From NCBI RefSeq assembly GCF_016653295.1, contig NZ_NHSF01000059.1:140162-204161 (forward strand): DNA of 64,000 nucleotides. The letters are read 5' to 3'. Origin of the DNA: Halochromatium salexigens. Its GTDB lineage: Bacteria > Pseudomonadota > Gammaproteobacteria > Chromatiales > Chromatiaceae. The notes under the pieces were generated by a model that did not search any database, was not told the origin of the DNA, and saw nothing but the letters and a program-made list of their open reading frames with translations. Both the position numbers and the translations under genes were made by a program. Below are positions 1 to 10,608 of this stretch, piece after piece; positions within the stretch are counted from its first letter, which is position 1; each line of letters begins with the position of its first letter.

Positions 1-11
1 CGCTTGGCCGT

Positions 12-458
12 TTAGAATGGGGCCCGCTCTAGGGTTCGCGCTAGGCGTTCGAGCGCCAATGACAGTTCAGAACGCCCAGCCTCGTTGCGATCTGAGCCGT
101 TACCCACGCACTCAGCCGGTGGGCTAGAGTCTGGCGGCGGATGCCGAGGCATGGACAGTGCCACCTGCGGCGAGACGCGCACCCGACAGGTCTCGACTTC
201 AATGCCAGCGGGGGCAAGGCTGGCAATCAGCTCAGAACAAAGAAACCGAACACGGTCAACCCAGACGGGGGAATCAACAAACAGCGTCAGTTCACCCGCC
301 AGCAGTGAGGCCTGACGGCAATGCATTGCACTGTCTGCGGGTAAGTGTCCGCGAATCTCATACAGTAGCCGCTCGCGCCGCTCAATCTCATCGAGCAAGG
401 CCGCGACAGGTTTGCTTGCGCGTAAATGACGACGAACATGGGATGTCGGCTTGGGCAT
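12..458 (-). CDS. dciA: DciA-like DUF721 protein
   Basis: A 148-residue protein with the DUF721/DciA fold: a basic N-terminus rich in Arg and His, then a domain with the typical LTLFVDSPVWVDRVRF strand segment near residues 57-72. The C-terminal third (Pro/Ser-rich, then a charged helix) looks disordered. DciA proteins are loaders or operators of the replicative helicase DnaB in bacteria lacking DnaC. The location next to an M23 peptidase and secA is the conserved gammaproteobacterial position of this family. It is divergent from the peptidase gene, with about 165 bases between them that would carry both promoters. The family call rests on sequence style plus synteny. Confidence 0.8.
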   Translation of the reverse strand: MPKPTSHVRRHLRASKPVAALLDEIERRERLLYEIRGHLPADSAMHCRQASLLAGELTLFVDSPVWVDRVRFLCSELIASLAPAGIEVETCRVRVSPQVALSMPRHPPPDSSPPAECVGNGSDRNEAGRSELSLALERLARTLERAPF

Positions 459-625
459 GGAGTGAGCCTCAGCGTTATCGAGAAATCGAGAAAGATATCC
501 AAACGTCCGTTCGGCATGGCCACGCAGTTCCGCTGCGCGTCGTTATGACCGGATCCGATTGCGAGACGCAGCTTGGCTCACCAGCCGCGTTGCGAACGTG
601 AATGACAAAACTGCTCGGAGAAACG

Positions 626-1537
626 ATGCAACGGCTCAACGACAGTGACTCTCAATCCGGCTACAGTTCCGTAGCACTCCTTGTGGTGATGCTGATTGCC
701 ATGCTGGCAGGCACCACCGGCTTCTGGCTTGGTAAGCACCGCTTTTCGGCACCCGCACAAAACGACCTAAAAACCGTCCTCACTCACGTCAACGCCCGAC
801 ATAACACAAGCACCGAGCGCGACGATGATGCTCATCTAGACAGTATCGCGATCCGAGTCGGGCAACTCCAGGCCGAAATCATCCGAATCAATGCGCTTGG
901 GCAACGTCTCGTCGAGATGTCTGGGCTCGACAGCGAAGAATTCGATTTCCAACACCCTGCCCCCTCTGGCGGCCCAGAGAAGGCGAGCCTGCGCGAGAAC
1001 AGGATCGATGAGGTCGGACAAGACCTCGCTAAGGTGCTCGCCGAGATCGATGACCGAAAACGCAAGCTCGGTCTTCTCGAAACGCTGATCATGGAGCGAG
1101 ACCTCACAAGTCAGGCGGTTCCAGATGGCTGGCCACTGACCACTGGCGGCGTGGTGACCTCAACCTTCGGACTGCGTCGCCATCCGATCACTGGGCGCCG
1201 CAGCGTACACAAGGGCATCGATATCGCCGCCAAGCATGGCTCTGATATCGTCGCCATGGCCGACGGCCTCGTGGTCTTTTCCGGGCGCAAGAACGGCTAT
1301 GGCAAGATCATCGAGATCCGACATACCGATGGCCTAGAAACCTGCTATGCGCATAACTCACGCAACCTGGTCAGCGAAGGCGAACTCGTCACTAAGGGGC
1401 AGGTTATCGCCAAGCTGGGGTCAACAGGGCGCTCGACAGGTCCCCATGTTCACTTCGAGGTACGACGCCATGGCAAGGCCCTTGACCCCATGCGATTCCT
1501 CGATCTGAACGAGCGTTCACGTTTCGCCCGCCTCTAG
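626..1537 (+). CDS. M23-family membrane-anchored metallopeptidase
   Basis: A 303-residue protein with a single N-terminal membrane anchor (about residues 16-37), a charged coiled-coil stretch (about 75-165) and a C-terminal M23/LytM domain. The zinc-site motifs are intact: HKGID with H195 and D199, and HVH with H274 and H276. Such proteins cleave peptide cross-links in peptidoglycan, or activate amidases when degenerate; this one looks catalytically competent. I chose the ATG at 626 because a GGAG lies 5 bases upstream. An in-frame ATG at 602 would add eight residues without a clear ribosome binding site. The gene directly precedes secA, the usual order in this group. Confidence 0.87.
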   Translation: MQRLNDSDSQSGYSSVALLVVMLIAMLAGTTGFWLGKHRFSAPAQNDLKTVLTHVNARHNTSTERDDDAHLDSIAIRVGQLQAEIIRINALGQRLVEMSGLDSEEFDFQHPAPSGGPEKASLRENRIDEVGQDLAKVLAEIDDRKRKLGLLETLIMERDLTSQAVPDGWPLTTGGVVTSTFGLRRHPITGRRSVHKGIDIAAKHGSDIVAMADGLVVFSGRKNGYGKIIEIRHTDGLETCYAHNSRNLVSEGELVTKGQVIAKLGSTGRSTGPHVHFEVRRHGKALDPMRFLDLNERSRFARL

Positions 1538-1590
1538 CTCCGGTATTATGCCGCGTCAATTCCAGCCCACTACCTGAAAGAGCCCCAATC

Positions 1591-4440
<2,850 letters not shown>

Positions 4441-4457
4441 GGCCCAGCGCGTCGCCG

Positions 4458-5657
4458 ATGCCTGAGCATGCCTCGATTCGCGGCATCCGGGTCGCCGCCG
4501 TGCCGGCCGCGATCCGCTATCGCGACCGCGACGACCTGGTCTTGATCGAACTGCCGGAGGGGACCGCCTGCGCGGCGACCTTCACCCGTAATGCCTTCTG
4601 TGCGGCACCGGTCACCGTCGCGCGTGAGCATCTGGCGACAGCCGCTCCACGCTGGCTGTTGATCAATGCCGGCAACGCCAATGCTGGCACGGGTCGCCGG
4701 GGGCTTGAAGACGCCGCGGCCTGCTGTCAGGCATTGGCGGCGCTGAGCGCAGTGGAGCCGGCCCAGGTGTTGCCCTTCTCGACTGGCGTGATCGGTGAGG
4801 ATCTGCCGGTCGATCGGCTCACGGCGGCACTGCCGACGGCGCTCTCGGCCCTCGCTGAGGACGGCTGGGACGCCGCCGCGCGCGCGATCATGACCACCGA
4901 TACTCAGCCCAAGCGCGCGACGCGACAATGGCGGCTCGGCGACCGGCAGGCGACCCTGACCGGCATCGCCAAGGGCGCCGGCATGATTCGCCCCGATATG
5001 GCGACCATGCTCGCCTTCATCGCCACCGATGTGGCGATCGCGCCGGGGCTGCTGCAACAGTGCTTGAACCAGGCCGTGGATGGCTCGTTCAATGCGATCA
5101 GCATCGACGGTGACACCTCGACCAACGATGCCTGCGTGCTGGCCGCCGCCGGCAGTCTCGGCAATCCGCCCCTCGATGATCCCAACGCGCCTGAATGCAT
5201 CGCCTTTCAGCAGGCACTCGAGGCGCTCTGCGAGGAACTGGCGCGCACCATCGTCGCCGACGGCGAAGGCGCGACCAAGCTGGTCAGCATCGAGGTCAGC
5301 GAGGCGCGCGCTCCAGCCGAGGCTCGCCAGGTCGCCGAGACCATCGCGCATTCGCCCCTGGTGAAGACCGCGCTCTTTGCCTCGGACCCGAACTGGGGGC
5401 GCATCCTGGCTGCGGTGGGGCGCGCGGGTCTCGAGTCACTGGATATCGACAGGGTGCGCATCTGGCTCGACGAGGTGTTGATCGTCTCCGGCGGGGGCCG
5501 CGATCCGAGCTATGAGGAGACCGCTGGACGCGCCGTGATGGCCCAGGCGGCGTTCAGCATTCGGGTCGCGCTGGGTCGGGGCAGCGCCAGCGCGCGATTG
5601 CTGACCTGTGATCTCTCCTATGACTACGTCCGCATCAATGCCGAGTACCGGACCTAG
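4458..5657 (+). CDS. argJ: Bifunctional glutamate N-acetyltransferase / ornithine acetyltransferase ArgJ
   Basis: A 399-residue ArgJ of the arginine pathway. It moves the acetyl group from N-acetylornithine to glutamate and, in bifunctional forms, also acetylates glutamate with acetyl-CoA. The self-cleavage site is intact: KGAGMIRPDMATML, with Thr183 as the nucleophile that starts the beta chain. The C-terminal ASDPNWGRILAAVGR motif is also present. I prefer the ATG at 4458 (MPEHAS) because the family begins at this point and it lies 17 bases after the secA stop. The in-frame ATG at 4419 would overlap secA. Whether this copy is mono- or bifunctional cannot be read from sequence alone. Confidence 0.96.
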   Translation: MPEHASIRGIRVAAVPAAIRYRDRDDLVLIELPEGTACAATFTRNAFCAAPVTVAREHLATAAPRWLLINAGNANAGTGRRGLEDAAACCQALAALSAVEPAQVLPFSTGVIGEDLPVDRLTAALPTALSALAEDGWDAAARAIMTTDTQPKRATRQWRLGDRQATLTGIAKGAGMIRPDMATMLAFIATDVAIAPGLLQQCLNQAVDGSFNAISIDGDTSTNDACVLAAAGSLGNPPLDDPNAPECIAFQQALEALCEELARTIVADGEGATKLVSIEVSEARAPAEARQVAETIAHSPLVKTALFASDPNWGRILAAVGRAGLESLDIDRVRIWLDEVLIVSGGGRDPSYEETAGRAVMAQAAFSIRVALGRGSASARLLTCDLSYDYVRINAEYRT

Positions 5658-6624
5658 CGTGGGGCTAGTCCATGTCGCCGCTGGGGTTCTCAGCGACAGC
5701 GAGGGGCGGGTACTGATCGCCCAACGCCCAAAGGGCGCTCACCAAGGTGGCCTCTGGGAGTTTCCCGGTGGCAAGCTGGAGCCCGGCGAGCCCGTCGAGC
5801 AGGGGCTTGCCCGCGAACTCGACGAGGAACTTGGCATTCAGGTGACCGCCTCACGGCCGCTGATCCGCCTGCGGCATGATTATGGCGATCGCCGCGTCCT
5901 GCTCGACATCCATCGCGTGCTCGACTACCAGGGCACGCCCAGCGGGCGCGAGGGTCAGGCGTTGGATTGGCAGCGCCCAGAGCACATGGACCCCGCGCGC
6001 TTCCCGGCCGCAGATCGCCCCGTCATCAGCGCGTTACGTCTGCCGAACCGCTATCTGATCACAGGTGCCGGTGCCAATGTCGGTGCCCATGCCGGACCCA
6101 GCGACCCGGACGCCTTCGTCGCCCGGCTCGGGCAGATTTTAGCGCGTGCCGATCTGCGCATCGTCCAACTGCGCGCGCCTGGACTCGATGCCGAGGCCTA
6201 CGCCCAACTCGCCCAGCGGTGCGCCAACGTCTGCCGCGATACCCAGGCCCGGTTGCTGCTGAACTGCGATCCCAGGCTCGCTGCCGAACTGCCCGGCTCC
6301 GGCCTGCATCTGACCGAGGCCCGGCTTTTGGCACTGACCGAGCGGCCCAGGATCGACAAGCCGCTGATCGGTGCTTCTTGTCACAGTGCAAGCGCGCTGG
6401 CCAAGGCGGCCGAACTCGGGCTCGACTACGCACTGCTCTCGCCGGTACGACACACGCGCAGCCACGCGGACGCGATCCCGCTGGGTTGGTCGCGCTTCGC
6501 CGAGCTGGTCGAGGATGCCTGCCTGCCGGTCTATGCCTTGGGCGGTGTCGACGAGGCCGATCTCGACACCGCGATTCGCCATGGCGCCCAGGGCGTCGCT
6601 GGCATCAGCGGCTTTTGGGGTTGA
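5638..6624 (+). CDS. Nudix hydrolase (MutT-like) fused to a ThiE-like domain
   Basis: A 328-residue two-domain protein. Residues about 1-130 are a MutT-type Nudix hydrolase with the complete Nudix box (G-x5-E-x7-RE-L-x-EE-L-G), in the segment starting GGKLEPGEP and ending RELDEELGI. Such enzymes remove 8-oxo-dGTP from the nucleotide pool. Residues about 140-328 form a TIM-barrel domain like thiamine phosphate synthase, with YALGGVDEADLD near the end. The fusion is recurrent in gammaproteobacteria next to secA/argJ. Whether the ThiE-like half makes thiamine phosphate is unproven. The start at 5638 overlaps the argJ end by 20 bases, suggesting translational coupling. The in-frame ATG at 5608 would deepen the overlap. 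Confidence 0.92.
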   Translation: MPSTGPSVGLVHVAAGVLSDSEGRVLIAQRPKGAHQGGLWEFPGGKLEPGEPVEQGLARELDEELGIQVTASRPLIRLRHDYGDRRVLLDIHRVLDYQGTPSGREGQALDWQRPEHMDPARFPAADRPVISALRLPNRYLITGAGANVGAHAGPSDPDAFVARLGQILARADLRIVQLRAPGLDAEAYAQLAQRCANVCRDTQARLLLNCDPRLAAELPGSGLHLTEARLLALTERPRIDKPLIGASCHSASALAKAAELGLDYALLSPVRHTRSHADAIPLGWSRFAELVEDACLPVYALGGVDEADLDTAIRHGAQGVAGISGFWG

Positions 6625-7047
6625 TCAGCGCGGAAGCATCCCCCACAGCAGCAGGAGGATCACTGCGAACGCGCCAACCGCATGCAGCAATCGGTCGTGC
6701 CACCGATGCTGGCGATGCAGCGCCTCGATGCGGCGATCGAGACGGGCACGCTCGGCCAGCGCGGGATCGATGAAGGTGCGGCGGTGATCAAGCTCGATGG
6801 CGTCGGCCGCGATCACCGCCTCCTCGAGCGTGACCGCGTAGCGCCGCGGCTCCAGGGTGATGAGTTGGTGACGCAGGCGCTCATGCAGATGCATCGAGGC
6901 GGCCTCGATATCGTCGAAGCACGCAACGAACCCCAGCCCGGGACGATCGGGCCGGGGTTCGTGATCCTGTGTGCTGACCAACACCACATCGGGTTGATCT
7001 GGCGGTTGATCAGGCTCAGTCTCGAGCAGTAGGTAGCCTTTTTGCAT
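6625..7047 (-). CDS. Hypothetical tail-anchored protein
   Basis: I do not recognise the family. The 140-residue product has a soluble, charged N-terminal part and one hydrophobic C-terminal helix (FAVILLLLWGM, about the last 16 residues), so it is probably a tail-anchored inner-membrane protein facing the cytoplasm. It converges on the Nudix-ThiE gene with no spacer: the two stop codons are adjacent at 6624/6625. The start is taken at the ATG of MQKGYLLLE; a GTG nine codons upstream (7074) is possible. Codon use matches neighbouring core genes, which supports it being real. Confidence 0.65.
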   Translation of the reverse strand: MQKGYLLLETEPDQPPDQPDVVLVSTQDHEPRPDRPGLGFVACFDDIEAASMHLHERLRHQLITLEPRRYAVTLEEAVIAADAIELDHRRTFIDPALAERARLDRRIEALHRQHRWHDRLLHAVGAFAVILLLLWGMLPR

Positions 7048-7101
7048 CAGTGTTGCCGTGGCGCACTCAGGCACCCGTCCAGCACGGGCCCGCGCCTGGT
7101 C

Positions 7102-7290
7102 TCAAACGGCCTCGGCGGTCAGCTCCCAGTTGCACTGATCGATCAGCTCCAAGGTCTCGCGTTTCAGGGGCGCGCGCTCATCGGGCTTGAACTCGCGGCC
7201 GTTCGACCAGGCTTGTTCGGCGATTTCAGCCTCGAACTGCAGGCCTTGGCGACGCAGATGCCATAAGGTGTGGGTTTGTTTCGGAGTCAT
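7102..7290 (-). CDS. Small hypothetical protein (62 aa)
   Basis: A 62-residue protein starting MTPKQTHTLWHLRRQG. A GAGGAA ribosome binding site lies a few bases before the ATG, which supports translation. The sequence is hydrophilic, with no signal peptide or membrane segment. I do not recognise the family. It lies upstream of and in the same direction as the tail-anchored protein gene, so the two may be co-transcribed. Length and charge would fit a small regulatory or housekeeping protein, but no function can be given. Confidence 0.5.
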   Translation of the reverse strand: MTPKQTHTLWHLRRQGLQFEAEIAEQAWSNGREFKPDERAPLKRETLELIDQCNWELTAEAV

Positions 7291-7664
7291 CGTTCATTCC
7301 TCGGTATGGGCTGAAGCATAGTGTAGCCAGGACAGTCCTCAATGGGTCACATGTCCCTGTTGCCCGAAGTAGACACGAATCGAGCGCGTGCATCAATCAC
7401 CAAGACGCATCCCATGAGCCTGCTCGATGTGGTGGCGAGCCTTGCGCTTGCCCAGAAAACCACAGCGTTATCAGGGATTCTGCCGAACACCGTCGGCATC
7501 GTCACAGGCCTGCGCGCGTCGGGTGCCGGCGCGAAATGCTGCGCCGCGTCAATTGATCAATCCCTGGCGGCTTTTCTCGCAAGCGCATCGGCCTTATGTT
7601 GGACATCGAGAACGCGTCACGTTTCACCCTCCTGTCGATCAGCCGTCCCTGAGCAGTCATTGAG
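7291..7664. other. 374-base stretch without recognisable gene
   Basis: This interval separates the 62-residue protein gene from feoA and must hold promoters for both directions. Short open frames exist on both strands (for example plus 7342-7692), but none has a recognisable product or good ribosome binding site. I see no clear Fur-type palindrome, although an iron-regulated promoter would be expected here. Text such as TTGATCAA near 7552 is palindromic but too short to interpret. Confidence 0.5.
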
Positions 7665-7919
7665 ATGGACCAACGGGTATCAACCTCTCTAACCTTGGCA
7701 CAATTACCGGTGGGCGCCTGCGCTGTGGTCACCCGGATCGTCGGTGGCCATGAGCTGCACCGCAAGCTGCGCGGACTCGGCATCCGCCTCGGCACCGAGC
7801 TGCGGGTCGAGCATCGACGCGGCTCGGGACTCGTGGTGTCGGCCGGCAATACGCGCATCGCGCTGGGCGGCGGCATCGTTGAGAAGCTGACCGTCAGCAG
7901 GCTCGACCAGCCCTCATGA
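7665..7919 (+). CDS. feoA: Ferrous iron transport protein FeoA
   Basis: An 84-residue FeoA: a small SH3-like cytoplasmic protein that interacts with FeoB and modulates its activity. The pattern LRGLGIRLGTELRV followed by ALGGGIVEKL is typical. It overlaps the start of feoB by 4 bases (ATGA), so the two are translationally coupled. It is the first gene of the feoABC operon. Confidence 0.93.
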   Translation: MDQRVSTSLTLAQLPVGACAVVTRIVGGHELHRKLRGLGIRLGTELRVEHRRGSGLVVSAGNTRIALGGGIVEKLTVSRLDQPS

Positions 7920-10270
7920 ATCACACGCCTGACCAGCCAAACCGCTCGACGCCGTCCAAAGCGCCCTTGATCCTGGCGCTGGCCGGCAATCCCAACTGCG
8001 GCAAATCGGCGCTGTTCAACGCGCTCACCGGGATTCGCCAAACCACGGGCAACTGGCCGGGGGTCACGGTCGAGCGGCGCGAAGGCCGCAGCGAACTCGA
8101 TGGCCGCCCGGTGCGCGTGATCGATCTGCCCGGCATCTACGCCCTGGACGCGGACTCACTCGACGAACAGGTCACCCGTGACTATCTGTTGAGCCGCGAA
8201 GCGGATCTGGTCATCAATGTCGCCGATGCCTCCAACCTCGAGCGCAACCTCTATCTGACCATCCAGCTCCTGGAACTCGATGTCCCGGTCGTGCTGGCGC
8301 TCAATATGATGGACGTCGCGCGCAAGCGCGGCATCGCGTTCGACACCGACACCCTTGCCGAGAAACTCGGCTGCCCGGTGGTGCCGGTGGTCGCGGTCTC
8401 CAAGGAGGGCATCACCGAACTCAGCGCGCGCGCACTGGCCGTCGCCGATGGCCGCGAGCCCGGCGGTCATGCGCTCGGCCATGATGAGAGCGTCGAACAG
8501 GCCATCGCCGAGCTGGCGCCCAGACTCAGCGGCGAGTCCGAGCGCAATCAGCGCTGGCGCGCGTTGAAGCTGATCGAGACCGGTCCCGAGGCCCAGACCA
8601 AGGAGGCAGCGGGGCTCGAGGAACGGATACAGCGTTGGCGCCGGGCGATTGCCGCGCGCTCCGGCGAGGACGCCGACATCCAGATCGCCGACACCCGCTT
8701 CGCGCATGCCCACGCGCTGGCCAAGACCGTGCAGCGCCAGCGCGGTGGCACCGGTAGTCATCTGTCCGATGCCATCGATCGCGTCGTCCTCAGTCGTCTC
8801 TGGGGCATCCCGCTGTTCCTGGCGATGATGTACCTGATGTTCGTGTTCACCATCAACATCGGCGGCGCCTTCATCGACCTGTTCGATGGCGTGGCCAGCG
8901 CCTTGTTCGTCGATGGCCTGGGCGCGCTGCTGAGCCAGCTCGGCGCCCCGGATTGGCTGCGGCTGATCCTGGCCGATGGTGTTGGCGCCGGCCTGACCGT
9001 GGTCGCCACCTTCATCCCGATCATCGCCAGCCTCTACATCTTCCTCTCCGCGCTCGAGGATTCCGGCTACATGGCGCGCGCGGCCTTCGTCATGGATCGC
9101 TTCATGCGCTCGATCGGGCTGCCCGGCAAGGCCTTCGTGCCGTTGATCGTCGGCTTCGGCTGCAACGTCCCGGCGGTGATGGCGACGCGCACGCTCGAGA
9201 ACGAGCGCGAGCGCAAGCTCGCCATCCTGATGAACCCCTTCATGTCCTGCGGCGCCCGCTTACCCGTCTATGTGCTCTTCGCCGCTGCCTTCTTTCCGCA
9301 TTCCGGCCAGAACGTCGTCTTTGCCCTCTATCTGACCGGCATCGCGATCGCGCTGCTCACCGGCCTGGTCATGAAACGAACCCTGCTCGCCGGCACCAGC
9401 ACGGGCTTCATGATGGAGCTGCCGCCCTACCACATGCCGCGGCTGCGCGGGGTCTTGCTGCGGACCTGGGACCGGGTCAAGCTGTTCCTGCGCGAGGCGG
9501 GCAAGATCATCATCATCATGGTCGTGATCCTCAACCTGCTCAGCTCAATCGGCACCGACGGGCGCCTGGATCAGACCGACAGCGATGAGTCGATCCTGGC
9601 CGCGACGAGCCGCCTGGCCACACCCTTGTTCGCGCCCATGGGAATCGGCCAAGACAACTGGCCCGCCGTGCTCGGCATCTTCTCCGGCGTGTTGGCCAAG
9701 GAGGTCATCGTCGGCACCCTGGATAGCCTGTACAGCCGTCTCGCGCTCGAAGCCGCGCCCGCAGAGGAGGATCAGCGCTTCCGTCTGGGACCGGCGCTCG
9801 GCGCCGCGCTCGCCACGGTCCCGGCCAATCTGAGCGAGGTCGGCCGCAGCATCGCCGATCCGCTGGGGGTCGGGATTGGAGCCGAGGTCGATCCCGAGGC
9901 GATCGCCGCCGAACAGGCCCTCACGCCCGGCACCTTCGGCGCCATGGAAGCGCGCTTCGACGGGCGTGCTGGGGCCTTTGCCTATCTGCTGTTCGTGCTG
10001 CTCTACTTCCCCTGTGTGGCCACCCTGGGCGCCATCGTGCGCGAGGCCGGCGCCCCGTGGGCCAGCTTCGTGGCGGCCTGGACGACAGGAATCGCCTATA
10101 TCAGCGCGACCCTGTTCTACCAAACGCTCACCTTCGAGCGCCATCCGCTCGCCTCCGGGATCTGGATCGGCGCCTTGCTCGTGCTCCTGATCCTAGTCTT
10201 CACCGGCCTTCGCCTCTGGGGCCAGCGCGGTCGCACGAGGCCACTGGCCACCGCGCGCGAACACGCCTGA
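7916..10270 (+). CDS. feoB: Ferrous iron transporter FeoB
   Basis: A 784-residue FeoB, the inner-membrane Fe(II) transporter. The N-terminal G domain shows G1 GNPNCGKS near residue 22, G3 DLPGIYAL and G4 NMMD. A helical GDI-like spacer follows, then a membrane region containing two Gate-type segments; GFGCNVPAVMATRTLE marks the first. Late in the protein is a FSGVLAKEVIVGTL segment typical of the second half. Length matches the E. coli type. It overlaps feoA by 4 bases and feoC by one base. Confidence 0.97.
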   Translation: MNHTPDQPNRSTPSKAPLILALAGNPNCGKSALFNALTGIRQTTGNWPGVTVERREGRSELDGRPVRVIDLPGIYALDADSLDEQVTRDYLLSREADLVINVADASNLERNLYLTIQLLELDVPVVLALNMMDVARKRGIAFDTDTLAEKLGCPVVPVVAVSKEGITELSARALAVADGREPGGHALGHDESVEQAIAELAPRLSGESERNQRWRALKLIETGPEAQTKEAAGLEERIQRWRRAIAARSGEDADIQIADTRFAHAHALAKTVQRQRGGTGSHLSDAIDRVVLSRLWGIPLFLAMMYLMFVFTINIGGAFIDLFDGVASALFVDGLGALLSQLGAPDWLRLILADGVGAGLTVVATFIPIIASLYIFLSALEDSGYMARAAFVMDRFMRSIGLPGKAFVPLIVGFGCNVPAVMATRTLENERERKLAILMNPFMSCGARLPVYVLFAAAFFPHSGQNVVFALYLTGIAIALLTGLVMKRTLLAGTSTGFMMELPPYHMPRLRGVLLRTWDRVKLFLREAGKIIIIMVVILNLLSSIGTDGRLDQTDSDESILAATSRLATPLFAPMGIGQDNWPAVLGIFSGVLAKEVIVGTLDSLYSRLALEAAPAEEDQRFRLGPALGAALATVPANLSEVGRSIADPLGVGIGAEVDPEAIAAEQALTPGTFGAMEARFDGRAGAFAYLLFVLLYFPCVATLGAIVREAGAPWASFVAAWTTGIAYISATLFYQTLTFERHPLASGIWIGALLVLLILVFTGLRLWGQRGRTRPLATAREHA

Positions 10271-10608
10271 TGCTGATCCAAGCCCGCGATCTGGTGCGCC
10301 AGCAGGGCCTGGCCTCACTGCAAGAGGTGGCCTTGCAGCTCGGCGTCTCGAGCGAGGTCGCGCGCGCGCTGCTCGCAAAATGGGTCGCGAAGGGACGCAT
10401 CGAGCGTCTCCCGACAGCCACCGCTTGCAGCGGCTGCACCCTCTGTGACAGCGCGCCGCGCGAGCTGTATCGCTGGTCCGGGAACCGTGCTGACAGCGCC
10501 GCTCACTCGCGGTCCGGGCGCAGCTCCAAGGTGCCGAGCACCTGTCCCGCGGCGGGGCCCTCCCAGGGCCAGGGATGCGATTGGCCCGATAACCAGTCAT
10601 CGAGTTGA
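10270..10608 (+). CDS. feoC: FeoC-like Fe-S winged-helix protein
   Basis: The ATG overlaps the feoB stop by one base (TGATG). Residues 1-68 form the small FeoC winged helix (SLQEVALQLGVSSEVARAL) with a cysteine cluster CSGCTLC at residues 53-59, which in FeoC proteins binds an oxygen-sensitive iron-sulfur cluster. FeoC is thought to regulate FeoB stability or activity. After ELYRW (residue 69) the frame continues for about 43 more residues with no family resemblance. From about residue 78 that tail runs antisense over the 3' end of the convergent acylase gene, which is unusual for a family of about 80 residues. Confidence 0.82.
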   Translation: MLIQARDLVRQQGLASLQEVALQLGVSSEVARALLAKWVAKGRIERLPTATACSGCTLCDSAPRELYRWSGNRADSAAHSRSGRSSKVPSTCPAAGPSQGQGCDWPDNQSSS

